Under the pieces are notes generated by a model. The model saw nothing but the letters and a program-made list of their open reading frames with translations, was not told the origin of the DNA and made no database searches. 53,790 nt of DNA from Paraglaciecola chathamensis S18K6. GTDB lineage: Bacteria; Pseudomonadota; Gammaproteobacteria; Enterobacterales; Alteromonadaceae. Location: contig BAEM01000060.1 in the NCBI GenBank assembly GCA_000314955.1, positions 1-53,790 on the forward strand, in the 5' to 3' direction. How positions within the stretch are numbered: the stretch's first letter is position 1; the number at the start of each line of letters is the position of its first letter. The translations under genes and the position numbers were made by a program. This document shows positions 9,207 through 19,242 of the stretch, piece by piece.

Positions 9207-9710
9207 CTAGTCCGGTTTGTTAAGCCTTTCTGACTCAGGCTTTTTGTCGTCTTTGCGTTCATACTCACCTTCAATAATATCATCGTTTGAAGAGGGGCGT
9301 TGCCCAAATCCTTGACCTGGCTGACCACTGAAGCCACCTTGTGCTTGATTAACAACTTGAACGGATAGTTTGGCCAATAACCCTTTGGCTATAAGCGGGC
9401 GTGTCATGGGTAGACAAAACAGAAAGCCTAACGCATCTGTTACAAAACCTGGGGTAACCAACATAACACCAGCGATTACCAACAGTAACCCTTCTGCAAC
9501 TTCTTGGCCGGGAATCGTTCCCTGCTGCATTTTCTGTTGCGCATGAACCAGCGTGCTGATGCCCTGCTGACGAACCAAGTACGAGCCTATCATAGCCGTT
9601 GCGACCACGATTGCGACTGTATTCCAGCCACCAATTTGCTCACCAACACTGATTAACAATGATATTTCTATGATTGGCAGCAAAACGAACAATAAGAATA
9701 ATTTACCCAA
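9207..9710 (-). CDS. fxsA: FxsA family inner membrane protein
   Basis: The 167-residue protein matches FxsA, with hydrophobic segments in LFLLFVLLPIIEISLLISVG, TVAIVVATAMIGSYLV and VAEGLLLVIAGVMLVTPGFV, followed by a polar C-terminal tail rich in Gly, Gln and Asp/Lys. In E. coli FxsA overproduction relieves F exclusion of phage T7; its ordinary role is poorly known. The start codon appears to be TTG at 9710, giving the family N-terminus MGKLFLLFVLLPIIE. It is divergent from dsbD. Confidence 0.9.
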   Translation of the reverse strand: MGKLFLLFVLLPIIEISLLISVGEQIGGWNTVAIVVATAMIGSYLVRQQGISTLVHAQQKMQQGTIPGQEVAEGLLLVIAGVMLVTPGFVTDALGFLFCLPMTRPLIAKGLLAKLSVQVVNQAQGGFSGQPGQGFGQRPSSNDDIIEGEYERKDDKKPESERLNKPD

Positions 9711-9969
9711 AACTGTCTCTTTAATTACTTTATGAATGAATATAATGGCGTCAAAAGGCCGATAACCAAGGGTAACAGTGTTACAAAGTATGGCAACTGC
9801 TCATTGCTGCGTCACTTAGTGGTAAGCTGTGATTGATTATCATATTTTTGAAAGACATCACACTTTGATAAGGTCCATATTGGTCTATTAGCGGATGCCT
9901 GATGCATTGTTGGTGGTATTCCCTTATTCTAGTTTTAACAGTTGTACTGAAATAAAGAAGTCGTTTTTA

Positions 9970-11760
9970 ATGAAGTTAATACAATCGTTTTTCGTGCTTT
10001 CGATCCTGTCTTTGTGGTCGCTATCTAGCTTAGGCCAAGACAATGCTTTTGATTCTTTGTTTAGCAATGAACCTGAGTTTTTAAAGGTCGATCAGGCCTT
10101 TGTGTTCGATTACGTGCAAAACGGTAACGAACTTATTGTGACTTGGGACATAGCAGATGACTATTATCTTTATCAGCAACAGTTTAAAGCTGTTTCGAAA
10201 AACGCCACCTTAGGCGAGCCTACTTTTCCGAAAGGGAAAATGAAGGAAGACGAGTTCTTTGATGAGCCCCAAGAGGTTTATTATCACACCGTTTCTGTAT
10301 CGTACCCTATTTTACAATCGAGCAATGATTCAGCGGTTAAAATCCGTTATCAAGGCTGCGCTGAAGCAGGCTTGTGCTATCCCCCGACCACACAGGTCGT
10401 TTATTTAAATGCAGTTAGCGGAGCGCAAGCTGCCACTGGCGGCGAATCAGCTTCATTAGGGGCAAGCAGCACAGCTAGTGCATCTGTCTCGCAACAATTT
10501 GAATTAGTAGATTTACTGACAGGTGAACAAAGCCTGGTTTGGGTGTTATTGATCTTCTTGGTATTGGGCGTTGGTTTAGCCTTTACCCCATGCGTATTCC
10601 CTATGTATCCGATTTTATCGGGTATTGTGATCGGTCAAGGGAAGGGGATCAGCATTTCACGCGCGTTTATTTTGTCTTTTGTTTACGTACAAGGTATGGC
10701 CCTCACTTATTCTCTTCTCGGTTTGGTTGTAGCATCGGCTGGTGTGAAGTTTCAAGCTGCCTTGCAACACCCGGTCATTTTGGGTGTGCTGATCGTAATT
10801 TTTGTATTACTCGCATTGGTCATGTTTGGTGCCTACGAATTGCAGTTGCCTTCTCGCTGGCAAGAAAAACTAAATGGCATGAGTAATAAACAGAAAAGTG
10901 GTAGCTATTTCGGTGTCTTGCTTATGGGGGCGATATCCGGCTTGGTTGCATCGCCATGCACCACTGCACCCCTAACTGGGATCTTGTTGTACATAGCGCA
11001 AAGTGGTGATTTGCTGCTGGGTTTCAGCGCTTTGTATGCATTAAGTTTAGGTATGGGCATACCGCTAATATTATTTGGTATAACGGGTGGAAAATTACTG
11101 CCCAAAGCTGGCCCATGGATGAACATAATCAAAGTTACTTTTGGTTTTATGATGCTAGCAGTGGCGTTGATGTTCGTAGAGCGCTTAGTCAGCCACGTGG
11201 CAACAGATATATTGTGGTCACTGTTAGGACTCGTGACTTTTAGCTATTTTTACGTAATGAACCAAGCTAGCCAAGTTAGCTTTGCCAAAGGAATACGAGC
11301 CCTCGTTATTTTTATCGGCCTGTTCGCATCTGCGATGTATGGGTATCAAACACTCTTCCCGCAGGCGCCAACGAATGCCAATCATGCTCAGCAAAGTCAC
11401 CCTACTTTTGCAGTCGTTAAAGACCTGCAAGATTTTGAACAAAAGTTGGCTGCGGCTAATGCCCAAGGTAAAACAGTCATGGTCGACTTATATGCAGATT
11501 GGTGCGTTGCCTGTAAGGAATTTGAAAAGTATACCTTTCCTGATGCGCAAGTTGTTGATGCTCTAAGTAACACAGTTTGGATGCAAATTGACTTAACCGA
11601 TAACACCGCAACCAATATTGCATTTCAAGAGCATTTTTCCATCTTAGGTTTGCCAACTATTTTGTTCTTTGATACCCAAGGTAATGAAATCAGTGGGTCA
11701 CGGGTTACTGGCTTTATGCAAGCGCCTGCCTTTGCCGCCCATGCTAAAAGTATTTTATAA
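9970..11760 (+). CDS. dsbD: Thiol:disulfide interchange protein DsbD
   Basis: DsbD carries electrons from cytoplasmic thioredoxin across the inner membrane to reduce periplasmic DsbC/DsbG and the cytochrome c maturation branch. With ATG 9970 the 596-residue protein starts with a signal peptide (about 1-21), then the N-terminal immunoglobulin-like domain with C130 and C136 (GCAEAGLCYPP). The membrane domain has the two redox cysteines in FTPCVFPMYP and SPCTTAPLTG, and the C-terminal thioredoxin domain has C512-VA-C515 (DWCVACKEF). All six functional cysteines are present. An in-frame upstream ATG at 9895 would place non-signal residues before the signal peptide and is rejected. Confidence 0.95.
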   Translation: MKLIQSFFVLSILSLWSLSSLGQDNAFDSLFSNEPEFLKVDQAFVFDYVQNGNELIVTWDIADDYYLYQQQFKAVSKNATLGEPTFPKGKMKEDEFFDEPQEVYYHTVSVSYPILQSSNDSAVKIRYQGCAEAGLCYPPTTQVVYLNAVSGAQAATGGESASLGASSTASASVSQQFELVDLLTGEQSLVWVLLIFLVLGVGLAFTPCVFPMYPILSGIVIGQGKGISISRAFILSFVYVQGMALTYSLLGLVVASAGVKFQAALQHPVILGVLIVIFVLLALVMFGAYELQLPSRWQEKLNGMSNKQKSGSYFGVLLMGAISGLVASPCTTAPLTGILLYIAQSGDLLLGFSALYALSLGMGIPLILFGITGGKLLPKAGPWMNIIKVTFGFMMLAVALMFVERLVSHVATDILWSLLGLVTFSYFYVMNQASQVSFAKGIRALVIFIGLFASAMYGYQTLFPQAPTNANHAQQSHPTFAVVKDLQDFEQKLAAANAQGKTVMVDLYADWCVACKEFEKYTFPDAQVVDALSNTVWMQIDLTDNTATNIAFQEHFSILGLPTILFFDTQGNEISGSRVTGFMQAPAFAAHAKSIL

Positions 11761-11795
11761 CCTGAGAAGTAATGGATTTAACAAGGAATGAATAC

Positions 11796-12680
11796 ATGTT
11801 AACTCATCGCATTATTAAACCGTTCGCTAGTGTGTTGCTGCTCTTTGTGGTGTGTTTTACCGCAAGCGCTAACGTCGTATCAGAGCGCGTGATAAGCCTA
11901 GCAAATTCGACGCAAGCAACGTTTACCCAAGCCCAAGGTCTAGAACAAGACCAAAAGCTAGGCAAGGTTCATCCAAAAGCCAGTGTGTTACTCATTCATG
12001 GATGGGCAGGAAATATGAATGAAGTGGGTGATATATACAAACGCTTAGCCGCACAGCTAGCTAGACACCAGATAGCTTCGCTAAGAATTAATATACGCGG
12101 TGAAAGCGAAGGGGCAAAAAACGGCTTTCGTTTAACCAGCACGTTTACATCCCGAGTAACAGATGCTGAGGCAGGGTTAGCATTTTTACGCCAGCAATAC
12201 ACTGATACACCCACAGGTGTAGTGGGTTTTAGCCTTGGGGGCGCAACGGCAATCAAATTAATGGGGTTACACCCAGCCGATATTAATAGTGTGGTCCTTT
12301 GGTCAAGTGCAGGAGACCCAGCATTAGTAGGGCAAAGTATTTTATCTCCGGCACAAATGCGTGAAGTGCTCGAAACAGGTGAGGTAAAAGTGCCCACATG
12401 GGAAACGCTGACCGTAACCAAAGAACATATTTTGGGCATGATGGGCCATGATATTTATCACAATGTGAGTGCTTATCAAGGTGCTCTGCTGTCAATTCGA
12501 GGCAGTGAGGATTACGTCAAACCCATTGAAAAACACTTATTCCCATTAACCTCATCGGCAGTTGCAGAAGCACGGATAATTCAAGGGGCCGATCATATAT
12601 TCAACACATTTGAGCAGAATCGTAATTATGACGAACGGCTAATCAAGCAAACGGTTGATTGGTTGGTCGATACTCTTTAG
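11796..12680 (+). CDS. Exported alpha/beta hydrolase
   Basis: The 294-residue protein has a signal peptide (RIIKPFASVLLLFVVCFTASA) and an alpha/beta hydrolase fold: HGWAG at the oxyanion strand, nucleophile GFSLGGA, an acid in RGSEDYVKP and a histidine in GADHIFNTF. It resembles dienelactone-hydrolase/serine-aminopeptidase-like periplasmic esterases; the substrate cannot be read from sequence. AAGGA eight bases before ATG 11796 supports this start over ATG 11772. It follows dsbD by 35 bp and may be co-transcribed. Confidence 0.8.
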   Translation: MLTHRIIKPFASVLLLFVVCFTASANVVSERVISLANSTQATFTQAQGLEQDQKLGKVHPKASVLLIHGWAGNMNEVGDIYKRLAAQLARHQIASLRINIRGESEGAKNGFRLTSTFTSRVTDAEAGLAFLRQQYTDTPTGVVGFSLGGATAIKLMGLHPADINSVVLWSSAGDPALVGQSILSPAQMREVLETGEVKVPTWETLTVTKEHILGMMGHDIYHNVSAYQGALLSIRGSEDYVKPIEKHLFPLTSSAVAEARIIQGADHIFNTFEQNRNYDERLIKQTVDWLVDTL

Positions 12681-12738
12681 TAATGATCTTCAAAGGGCCG
12701 AGGGAAATGAAGCGCTGATTAAATACGGCTGAATTAAT

Positions 12739-12763
12739 ACGGCAATGGTTCGGCCCATTGCCG
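12739..12763. terminator. Hairpin between convergent genes
   Basis: CGGCAATGG and CCATTGCCG form a nine-base-pair stem in the 101-bp gap between the hydrolase gene and upp. There is no long T run on either side, so it is only a possible terminator. Confidence 0.45.
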
Positions 12764-12781
12764 TGTCGCCCAATTTAAACG

Positions 12782-13411
12782 TTACCGAGTGCCAAATATT
12801 TTGTCACCAGCATCGCCAAGACCAGGCAAAATATAGCCATGTTCATTAAGCTTTTCATCTACCGCTGCCGTGTAAATATCCACATCTGGGTGCTTGCTAA
12901 CCACCGCCTCAATACCTTCAGGCGCAGCGACCAAAAACAATCCCATGATATGCTGGCATCCTTTTTCTTTGAGCAAATCTATAGTAGCGATTAAGGTGCC
13001 CCCTGTGGCTAACATGGGATCAACAATCAGTGCTGTGCGCTCTTCAACGTCTTTAACCACTTTGTCAAAATAGGCGACCGGTTGCAGGGTTTCTTCATCA
13101 CGATATAAGCCAACCACACTGACCTTAGCGTTGGGGATCAGCTGCATTACGCCATCTAGCATGCCAAGGCCTGCGCGCAAAATAGGGACTATAGTGATTT
13201 TCTTGCCCTTGATTTTTTTAACCTTAATAGGCTCATCATTCCAGCCACTAATCTCGACAGTCTCGGTTTCTAGTTCTCGGGTCGCTTCGTAGGTCAGCAA
13301 GTTGCCTACTTCACTGGCAAGCTCTCTGAAGTTCTTACTACTAATACCCGCTTCGCGCATTAAGCCCAATTTATGTTGTACTAAGGGGTGGTTGATTTCT
13401 TTAACTGACAC
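12782..13411 (-). CDS. upp: Uracil phosphoribosyltransferase
   Basis: Upp salvages uracil by converting it with PRPP to UMP. The 209-residue protein has the family N-terminus ([12 protein letters not shown]), the flexible-loop region, and the PRPP-binding signature [19 protein letters not shown], ending in the uracil-binding [10 protein letters not shown]. Length is standard. The start is GTG at 13411, with GAGGT six bases upstream. The gene follows acpH by 25 bp on the same strand, so the two may be co-transcribed. Confidence 0.96.
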   Translation of the reverse strand: MSVKEINHPLVQHKLGLMREAGISSKNFRELASEVGNLLTYEATRELETETVEISGWNDEPIKVKKIKGKKITIVPILRAGLGMLDGVMQLIPNAKVSVVGLYRDEETLQPVAYFDKVVKDVEERTALIVDPMLATGGTLIATIDLLKEKGCQHIMGLFLVAAPEGIEAVVSKHPDVDIYTAAVDEKLNEHGYILPGLGDAGDKIFGTR

Positions 13412-13436
13412 AAGTTACCTCGAACGTGAAATAGAT

Positions 13437-14036
13437 CTATTTAATAAGTTTACTGACAAACAACGCACTGTGCCCAAGTAAATCTGGATAAAAGTGTAAA
13501 AAAGACTGTTGCAAGCCAGCTGAATTTTCGTGAATGAAGCCCATGGCTTGTTGTGCGAACTCAGTGGGGCGAGTGAAGCGTTTCTCGACCGTTTGCATGG
13601 CGCGTGAGCAGGCATCAAGCTGTTCATAATCGTCTAGCCATTGGTGGCGCAAAAGCCCGGTTTTCACTCGGCTAAAATGCGGGCTAATGTCGTGATGCAA
13701 TAATGCCAAGTCATGATAAAACTGGTTAAACAGGGTGTGTTTTTTGACGTCTATTGCAGAAAAATGTTGCCAGTGTTGCATCAGCAGGTGATCAAAATAG
13801 ATATCCAGCACTATGCCTGAATAGCGGCGTATTGATTTCGGAAACTGCTGTTTTAATGCCAGTACTACAGGGTGGGTATCTGTGTAGGTATCAATTTGGC
13901 GGTGCAAGCGCACACCGTGCTGCAAATCCAGCGGCAAATCGTCTAGGGCGCTTCCTTTAATAAAGTCGCCTAAAAAATTACCAACCAAACTGGTTTTTGT
14001 ATGTTGAGCAAGGTGCAGGTGAGCAATGTAATTCAT
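13437..14036 (-). CDS. acpH: Acyl carrier protein phosphodiesterase
   Basis: AcpH removes the 4'-phosphopantetheine group from holo-ACP. The 199-residue protein starts MNYIAHLHLA and shows the conserved GNFLGDFIKG, HRQIDTYTD and LDIYFDHLL motifs, whose Asp/His residues form the HD-like metal site. ATG 14036 is chosen by alignment with E. coli AcpH (MNFLAHLHLA, 193 residues); a longer reading to 14075 adds unrelated residues. Confidence 0.9.
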   Translation of the reverse strand: MNYIAHLHLAQHTKTSLVGNFLGDFIKGSALDDLPLDLQHGVRLHRQIDTYTDTHPVVLALKQQFPKSIRRYSGIVLDIYFDHLLMQHWQHFSAIDVKKHTLFNQFYHDLALLHHDISPHFSRVKTGLLRHQWLDDYEQLDACSRAMQTVEKRFTRPTEFAQQAMGFIHENSAGLQQSFLHFYPDLLGHSALFVSKLIK

Positions 14037-14292
14037 AAGTATATTTGACCCTGATATTGGCTTGGCGTCAAACAAGCGATAAATATACCTAGCGTGAAGA
14101 TTAAATACGCAAACTTTGGGTCAATCTTCGCTGATAAGACCAGTATTTTGCTGCTAATTTGTAAGTTAGCTCTATAATGGCCTCAATTAAGTGCAATGAG
14201 TAGAGAATTTCGACGAAAATAGTCGCTAATCAGATACTTATTTGCTAATAATGAAAGATAATTATCATTTTAACGAAGATAGCGGCGTATTC

Positions 14293-14736
14293 TTGAAAGT
14301 TTTATTAATTAATGGACCCAACCTCAATATGTTGGGCAAACGTGAACCTGAAGTCTATGGCTCACGCAGCCTACAAGATATTGTTGATACCCTACAGGTG
14401 CAAGCGAATGAGATGAGCGTGGAAATTAGCCATGTTCAATCTAACGCTGAGCATGAGTTAATTGATGCTATTCACAATGCCTATCAAAAAATTGACTTCA
14501 TTATTATCAATCCAGGGGCCTTTACCCACACAAGCGTCGCCTTACGTGATGCATTGTTAAGTGTTTCAATTCCTTTTATTGAAGTGCATTTATCTAATGT
14601 GCACGCACGCGAGCCTTTCCGCCATCATTCATATCTATCTGATGTTGCTGTTGGTGTTATTTGTGGTTTGGGTGAGCAAGGCTATGGCTTTGCGCTTAAT
14701 GCAGCACAGCAATATGTGAAAAATTTAACGAATTAG
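14293..14736 (+). CDS. aroQ: 3-dehydroquinate dehydratase, type II
   Basis: AroQ catalyses the third step of the shikimate pathway. The protein shows the type II signature [22 protein letters not shown], with the catalytic Tyr in [28 protein letters not shown] and the catalytic His in the latter. The start is ambiguous. TTG 14293 gives the usual 147 residues with the lysine as residue 2; an ATG at 14251 would add 14 residues ([14 protein letters not shown]) not typical for the family. It is followed 59 bp later by accB, a common arrangement in gammaproteobacteria. Confidence 0.92.
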   Translation: MKVLLINGPNLNMLGKREPEVYGSRSLQDIVDTLQVQANEMSVEISHVQSNAEHELIDAIHNAYQKIDFIIINPGAFTHTSVALRDALLSVSIPFIEVHLSNVHAREPFRHHSYLSDVAVGVICGLGEQGYGFALNAAQQYVKNLTN

Positions 14737-14795
14737 TTGCCGTGGTCGGTTTGCTACCGGTCGCTTATGTATACAAATCAAAAAGAGATAACATC

Positions 14796-15245
14796 ATGGA
14801 TATACGTAAAATAAAAAAACTCATTGAGTTAGTAGAAGAATCAGGAATTTCTGAACTAGAAATCACTGAGGGTGAAGAGTCTGTACGCATTCATCGTAGT
14901 GGCCAGCCGGCTGCACAAGTACAATACTCTGCGCCAATTCAACAAGCTGCACCAGCACCTTTAGCTCAAGTAGCTGAAGCGCCATCAGCACCTGTTGCCG
15001 CTGAAACTAGCGGGCACCGTGTTAAATCTCCTATGGTTGGCACCTTCTACCGCTCATCTTCTCCAGGTTCAAAACCATTTGCTGAAGTAGGCCAAAGCGT
15101 AAAAGTGGGCGACACTTTATGCATCATCGAAGCAATGAAGATGATGAACCAAATCGAGTCGGACAAAGCAGGTGTGATCAAAGAGATATTAGTCGACAAC
15201 CAAGAGCCGGTTGAATTCGATCAACCCCTATTCATCATTGAATAA
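14796..15245 (+). CDS. accB: Biotin carboxyl carrier protein of acetyl-CoA carboxylase
   Basis: AccB carries the biotin that shuttles CO2 between AccC and the carboxyltransferase, in the first step of fatty acid synthesis. The 149-residue protein has the N-terminal helix [17 protein letters not shown], an Ala/Pro-rich linker (about 37-70) and the biotinyl domain with Lys115 in EAMKMMNQ plus the thumb loop near [11 protein letters not shown] 14796 matches the family start, with AAGAGA upstream. accC begins 14 bp after its stop. Confidence 0.97.
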   Translation: MDIRKIKKLIELVEESGISELEITEGEESVRIHRSGQPAAQVQYSAPIQQAAPAPLAQVAEAPSAPVAAETSGHRVKSPMVGTFYRSSSPGSKPFAEVGQSVKVGDTLCIIEAMKMMNQIESDKAGVIKEILVDNQEPVEFDQPLFIIE

Positions 15246-15259
15246 GCAGGTTACTGAAA

Positions 15260-16609
15260 ATGCTTGATAAAGTACTGATTGCCAATCGTGGTGAAATTGC
15301 ACTTCGCATCTTGCGTGCCTGTAAAGAGCTAGGCATCAAGACTGTCGCTGTGCATTCCACCGCTGATGAAAGTTTGAAACACGTGCTTTTGGCCGATGAA
15401 ACCATTTGTATTGGTAAGCCATCTGCAACCGAAAGTTACTTGAACATTCCGCGTATTATCGCAGCAGCAGAAGTCACTAACTCAGTGGCTATTCACCCTG
15501 GTTACGGTTTTTTAGCGGAAAATGCTGATTTTGCTGAAGCCGTTGAACGCAGCGGTTTTATTTTCATTGGTCCAAAAGCAGAAACCATTAATTTGATGGG
15601 CGACAAAGTCTCGGCCATTAAATCAATGAAGGCGGCTGGCGTACCTTGTGTCCCGGGCTCTGATGGCCCTCTAAATGACGACGAAGCGCGTAATAAGAAG
15701 TTAGCCAAAGAAATTGGCTACCCTATTATTGTTAAAGCGGCTGGCGGCGGTGGTGGTCGTGGTATGCGCGTTGTGCGCAATGAAGCTGAATTGATTGGTT
15801 CAATTGCAGCGACCAAAGGTGAAGCAGCAGCAGCGTTTAACAACGATGTGGTTTACATGGAGAAATTCCTTGAAAACCCACGTCACGTTGAAATTCAAGT
15901 GCTTGCAGACGGCCAAGGTAACGCTATTCATTTAGGTGAGCGTGACTGTTCAATGCAGCGCCGTCACCAAAAAGTGGTTGAAGAAGCTCCTGCGCCAGGA
16001 ATTAGTGAAGAAATGCGTGCCAAAATTGGTGCGCGTTGTTGCCAAGCGTGTATCGACATCGGGTATCGTGGAGCGGGAACATTTGAATTCTTGTTTGAAA
16101 ACGATGAGTTTTATTTCATTGAAATGAACACCCGTATTCAGGTTGAACATCCAGTATCAGAAATGATCACAGGGGTGGATTTGATCAAAGAACAACTGCG
16201 TATCGCAGATGGTCAGAAGTTGTCGATTTCTCAAGACCAGATTCAAGTACGTGGCCATGCTATTGAGTGTCGTATTAATGCCGAAGACCCTGATACGTTT
16301 ATTCCAAGCCCGGGTAAGATCAACATGTTTCACCCTCCAGGTGGTTTAGGTGTACGTTGGGATTCGCATATTTATGCCGGCTACTCTGTACCGCCAAACT
16401 ATGATTCTATGATCGGTAAATTGATAACTTATGGCGAGACCCGTGAAGTTGCAATTGCCAGAATGCAACATGCATTGGGTGAGTTGGTTATTGAGGGTAT
16501 CAAAACTAATATTCCACTACAGCAGCGTATTATGGCGGATGAAGCCTTTGCCGCTGGCGGTGCGAATATACATTACCTTGAGAAGAAGTTAGGCCTAGGC
16601 GGTCATTAA
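15260..16609 (+). CDS. accC: Biotin carboxylase subunit of acetyl-CoA carboxylase
   Basis: AccC carboxylates the biotin on AccB using ATP and bicarbonate. The 449 residues (E. coli 449) show the ATP-grasp layout: N-terminal [27 protein letters not shown], the glycine-rich ATP lid [42 protein letters not shown] with catalytic Arg and Glu, and the C-terminal [13 protein letters not shown]. Probably an operon with accB; a strong terminator follows. Confidence 0.98.
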   Translation: MLDKVLIANRGEIALRILRACKELGIKTVAVHSTADESLKHVLLADETICIGKPSATESYLNIPRIIAAAEVTNSVAIHPGYGFLAENADFAEAVERSGFIFIGPKAETINLMGDKVSAIKSMKAAGVPCVPGSDGPLNDDEARNKKLAKEIGYPIIVKAAGGGGGRGMRVVRNEAELIGSIAATKGEAAAAFNNDVVYMEKFLENPRHVEIQVLADGQGNAIHLGERDCSMQRRHQKVVEEAPAPGISEEMRAKIGARCCQACIDIGYRGAGTFEFLFENDEFYFIEMNTRIQVEHPVSEMITGVDLIKEQLRIADGQKLSISQDQIQVRGHAIECRINAEDPDTFIPSPGKINMFHPPGGLGVRWDSHIYAGYSVPPNYDSMIGKLITYGETREVAIARMQHALGELVIEGIKTNIPLQQRIMADEAFAAGGANIHYLEKKLGLGGH

Positions 16610-16630
16610 TTTCTACCAAGTCTTGTGATA

Positions 16631-16660
16631 AAAAAAGAGTGCTGCGGCACTCTTTTTATT
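16631..16660. terminator. Terminator after accC
   Basis: AAAAAAGAGTGC pairs with GCACTCTTTTT across the loop TGCG, giving a clear intrinsic terminator. It lies between the convergent accC and MATE genes and could serve both. Confidence 0.9.
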
Positions 16661-16667
16661 TGCTCAC

Positions 16668-18017
16668 CTAATGTGGTCTTAGTTGCAGTTGCTTTAAATA
16701 CCGTAACGAATACCAAGCCACCAAAATACCGGAAATAACATTCGCCAGTGCGATGCCCACAAAGACGTAATCTGCCTTTGCATATAGTGCGCCTACCCAA
16801 GACAAGGGTACATAAAACAATGCAGAGCGAACCACATAGTAACCCAAGCCCAACTTCGCTTTGCCAATAGCATTAAACGCCGCAGCGGCCACTATGACGA
16901 TGCCATAGCCCCAAACACTCATAGGGATGATACCTAGATAAATAAGCGCCAACTGGGAAACCTCATTATCATCAGTAAAACCTGCGACAATAAAGGGCCC
17001 GACAAACCACAGAAAGATACTTAGCAATACTGCCCATACGATACACACCCAATAACTGATTTTAAGCCCTTGCGTTATTCTATGTGTTTGGCCTGCCCCC
17101 CAGTTTTGCCCAGCAAGCGGACCAATGGCAGAAGACAAAGCTAACATGGGAATAACAGCAAAAAACTCTACTCGTGTGGCTAAACCAAACGCCGCAACGG
17201 ACTTTTCACCGAACCAAGCGATAATGGCGGTCACAATAGCAATAGATAAGGGGTTGACCATATTACCTGCCGAAGCGGGCACCGCAATAGACAATAAATA
17301 GCGCCATGACTCAACCAGTTGTTCTTTACTAGGTAGATGAAAACTCAGCAGCTTTTCACGGATAATGAGTATCGCTAAAGACGCGAACAAGGTTAGCACT
17401 TGGGCAAACAAGGTGCCGTATGCGGCTCCTTCGATGTCAAAAGCTGGGATCACGCCCCAACCAAAAATTAAAATTGGGGTGGCAATAATATTAACCAAAG
17501 CAGAGCCAATCATCATTAAGCTAGGCCAAAAGGCATCGCCTACGCAACGAACAAGCGCGTTGGCGATCATGGGGACCACTAAAAAGGGTACAGATATAAA
17601 CCAAATGCGCATATAGCGAGCGCCGAGTTCTAGAACATCGCCCGTTGCGCCAAGTACGCTAAGTAAAGGTTTAACGTATATATAACCCGCTATCGCGACC
17701 ACCATCACGACCGTAATGCCTAATAACAGGCTATCAGTAGATAATCGCTTGGCTTGCTCGCGATCATTCGCGCCCACCGCTCGAGAAACCGCAGAGGCAG
17801 CGCCCACGCCTAAACCAATCGCCAAGCTAGAGATGCTCATGGTCACCGGAAAACTAAAGGAAAGGGCGGCAAGATAGTCTGTGCCTAGCTGACTGACAAA
17901 GTAGGTGTCAATTAAAGATACAGACAACACGGCGATAATACCGAGGATCATAGGTAAGGTGAGGCGAGATAATACTTTATATACTGGGGGAGTGAGTAAA
18001 TCACGAGAAGGGGCCAA
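16668..18017 (-). CDS. MATE family multidrug/Na+ exporter
   Basis: The 449-residue protein has about twelve hydrophobic segments and MatE-family features: an N-terminal LTLPMILGIIAVLSVSLIDTYFVSQLG and a second half beginning YLLSIAVPASAGNMVNPLSIA. Such proteins export cationic drugs and metabolites in exchange for Na+ or H+. The start codon is TTG at 18017, supported by a perfect GGAGG five bases upstream (18022-18026, minus strand). The substrate is unknown. It is divergent from prmA. Confidence 0.9.
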   Translation of the reverse strand: MAPSRDLLTPPVYKVLSRLTLPMILGIIAVLSVSLIDTYFVSQLGTDYLAALSFSFPVTMSISSLAIGLGVGAASAVSRAVGANDREQAKRLSTDSLLLGITVVMVVAIAGYIYVKPLLSVLGATGDVLELGARYMRIWFISVPFLVVPMIANALVRCVGDAFWPSLMMIGSALVNIIATPILIFGWGVIPAFDIEGAAYGTLFAQVLTLFASLAILIIREKLLSFHLPSKEQLVESWRYLLSIAVPASAGNMVNPLSIAIVTAIIAWFGEKSVAAFGLATRVEFFAVIPMLALSSAIGPLAGQNWGAGQTHRITQGLKISYWVCIVWAVLLSIFLWFVGPFIVAGFTDDNEVSQLALIYLGIIPMSVWGYGIVIVAAAAFNAIGKAKLGLGYYVVRSALFYVPLSWVGALYAKADYVFVGIALANVISGILVAWYSLRYLKQLQLRPH

Positions 18018-18118
18018 AATACCTCCAAATTAAAGGGAATGTGTTCGAAAAATACGTGCTGTAAGAGCAAAAAATAGGGTTGTTTTATGACAGGGCGTTA
18101 GTTTACCCAGAATCCTAT

Positions 18119-18267
18119 CAGTAATACCAATCCGCATTAATAAGTGCTCTTCAGACAAGTTTTAAAGGACTTGCACTGCGTTGCATGACTTCGAAAGAGC
18201 ACAATTAATCAATCAGTCATGGGCCTTGTTTAAGTCCTTTTACACTGTCGCTGAGAGATCACTTATT
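18119..18267. repeat. Folded intergenic repeat element
   Basis: The gap between the MATE gene and prmA (18018-18326) contains an element with nested inverted repeats: AATAAGTG (18139-18146) with CACTTATT (18260-18267), and AAAGGACTT (18164-18172) with AAGTCCTTT (18232-18240). It begins TAATACCAATCCGCATTAAT, similar to both window ends. It has no coding potential; I take it to be a dispersed REP/MITE-like element. Confidence 0.55.
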
Positions 18268-18326
18268 GCCGTGCAATGAGATAACTAATGTTATACTGGC
18301 TTCTTTGCCAATTGATAAGACCTGAT

Positions 18327-19205
18327 ATGCCTTGGATCCAACTCATCATAGACACAAAAGCCGACCATGCCGAGCAGGTAGGCGACATGTTAAGCGCTAA
18401 CGGAGCGCAGGCGGTCACCTTTGTAGACGCCAAAGACACCCCCATGTATGAGCCTAAGCCAGGTGAAGTGATGTTATGGCCAGAAACGCAGGTAGTCGGC
18501 TTGTACGAAGCAGACCATGATATGGATGGCGTTATTGCAAGAATAAGCAAATCAAAAGTGCTAGGCCCAGGTTTCCCCCATAAACTCGACCAATTAGAAG
18601 ACAAAGATTGGGAACGTGAATGGATGGACAACTTTCATCCTATGCGTTTTGGTCAACGATTGTGGATTTGCCCAAGCTGGCGCGAGGTGCCAGACCCAAC
18701 AGCGGTCAACGTTATGCTCGACCCTGGATTGGCATTCGGTACGGGTACGCATCCAACCACTGCCTTATGTTTACGTTGGTTAGATGCCCTAGAGCTTAAA
18801 GATAAATTGGTGGTTGATTTTGGTTGTGGCTCAGGGATATTAGGCATTGCTGCAATAAAACTGGGCGCTGAGCGTGTAGTGGGTATCGATATAGACCCCC
18901 AAGCGCTTCTATCAAGCCAAACCAATGCAGATCGCAACCAAATAGGCGATAAAATTGAGCTGTACTTGCCCCAGCATCAACCTGAATTAATGGCCGATGT
19001 GGTACTGGCGAATATTCTAGCCGGGCCCCTCAGAGACTTACGAGAAGTGATTACCGCGTACTGTAAACCGGGTGGGAAACTAGTCCTTTCAGGGATTTTG
19101 GCTGAGCAGGCCCAAGAGATAAACGATTTATACAGCCAAGATTTTAAGATGGAACCAATTGAAATAGAAGGTGAGTGGGCAAGGGTCTCAGGCAAGCGCA
19201 AGTAG
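18327..19205 (+). CDS. prmA: Ribosomal protein L11 methyltransferase
   Basis: PrmA trimethylates ribosomal protein L11. The 292-residue protein (E. coli 293) starts [10 protein letters not shown], has the N-terminal substrate-binding domain, the linker around [34 protein letters not shown], the SAM motif [15 protein letters not shown] and the NILAGPL motif. ATG 18327 matches E. coli; an upstream ATG at 18288 adds residues not found in the family. The usual dusB-fis neighbours of prmA do not follow; sequence of accessory character starts instead. Confidence 0.96.
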   Translation: MPWIQLIIDTKADHAEQVGDMLSANGAQAVTFVDAKDTPMYEPKPGEVMLWPETQVVGLYEADHDMDGVIARISKSKVLGPGFPHKLDQLEDKDWEREWMDNFHPMRFGQRLWICPSWREVPDPTAVNVMLDPGLAFGTGTHPTTALCLRWLDALELKDKLVVDFGCGSGILGIAAIKLGAERVVGIDIDPQALLSSQTNADRNQIGDKIELYLPQHQPELMADVVLANILAGPLRDLREVITAYCKPGGKLVLSGILAEQAQEINDLYSQDFKMEPIEIEGEWARVSGKRK

Positions 19206-19242
19206 TAGTGGCTGTGCGCTAATATCGTCAATCGATAAGTTG

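Noticed and set aside
9895-9969. Longer DsbD start at ATG 9895
   Set aside because: It would put 25 residues in front of the signal peptide; ATG 9970 gives a standard signal sequence.
12739-12763. Confident intrinsic terminator for the hydrolase and upp genes
   Set aside because: The stem is good but the T runs on both sides are weak; listed as a possible hairpin only.
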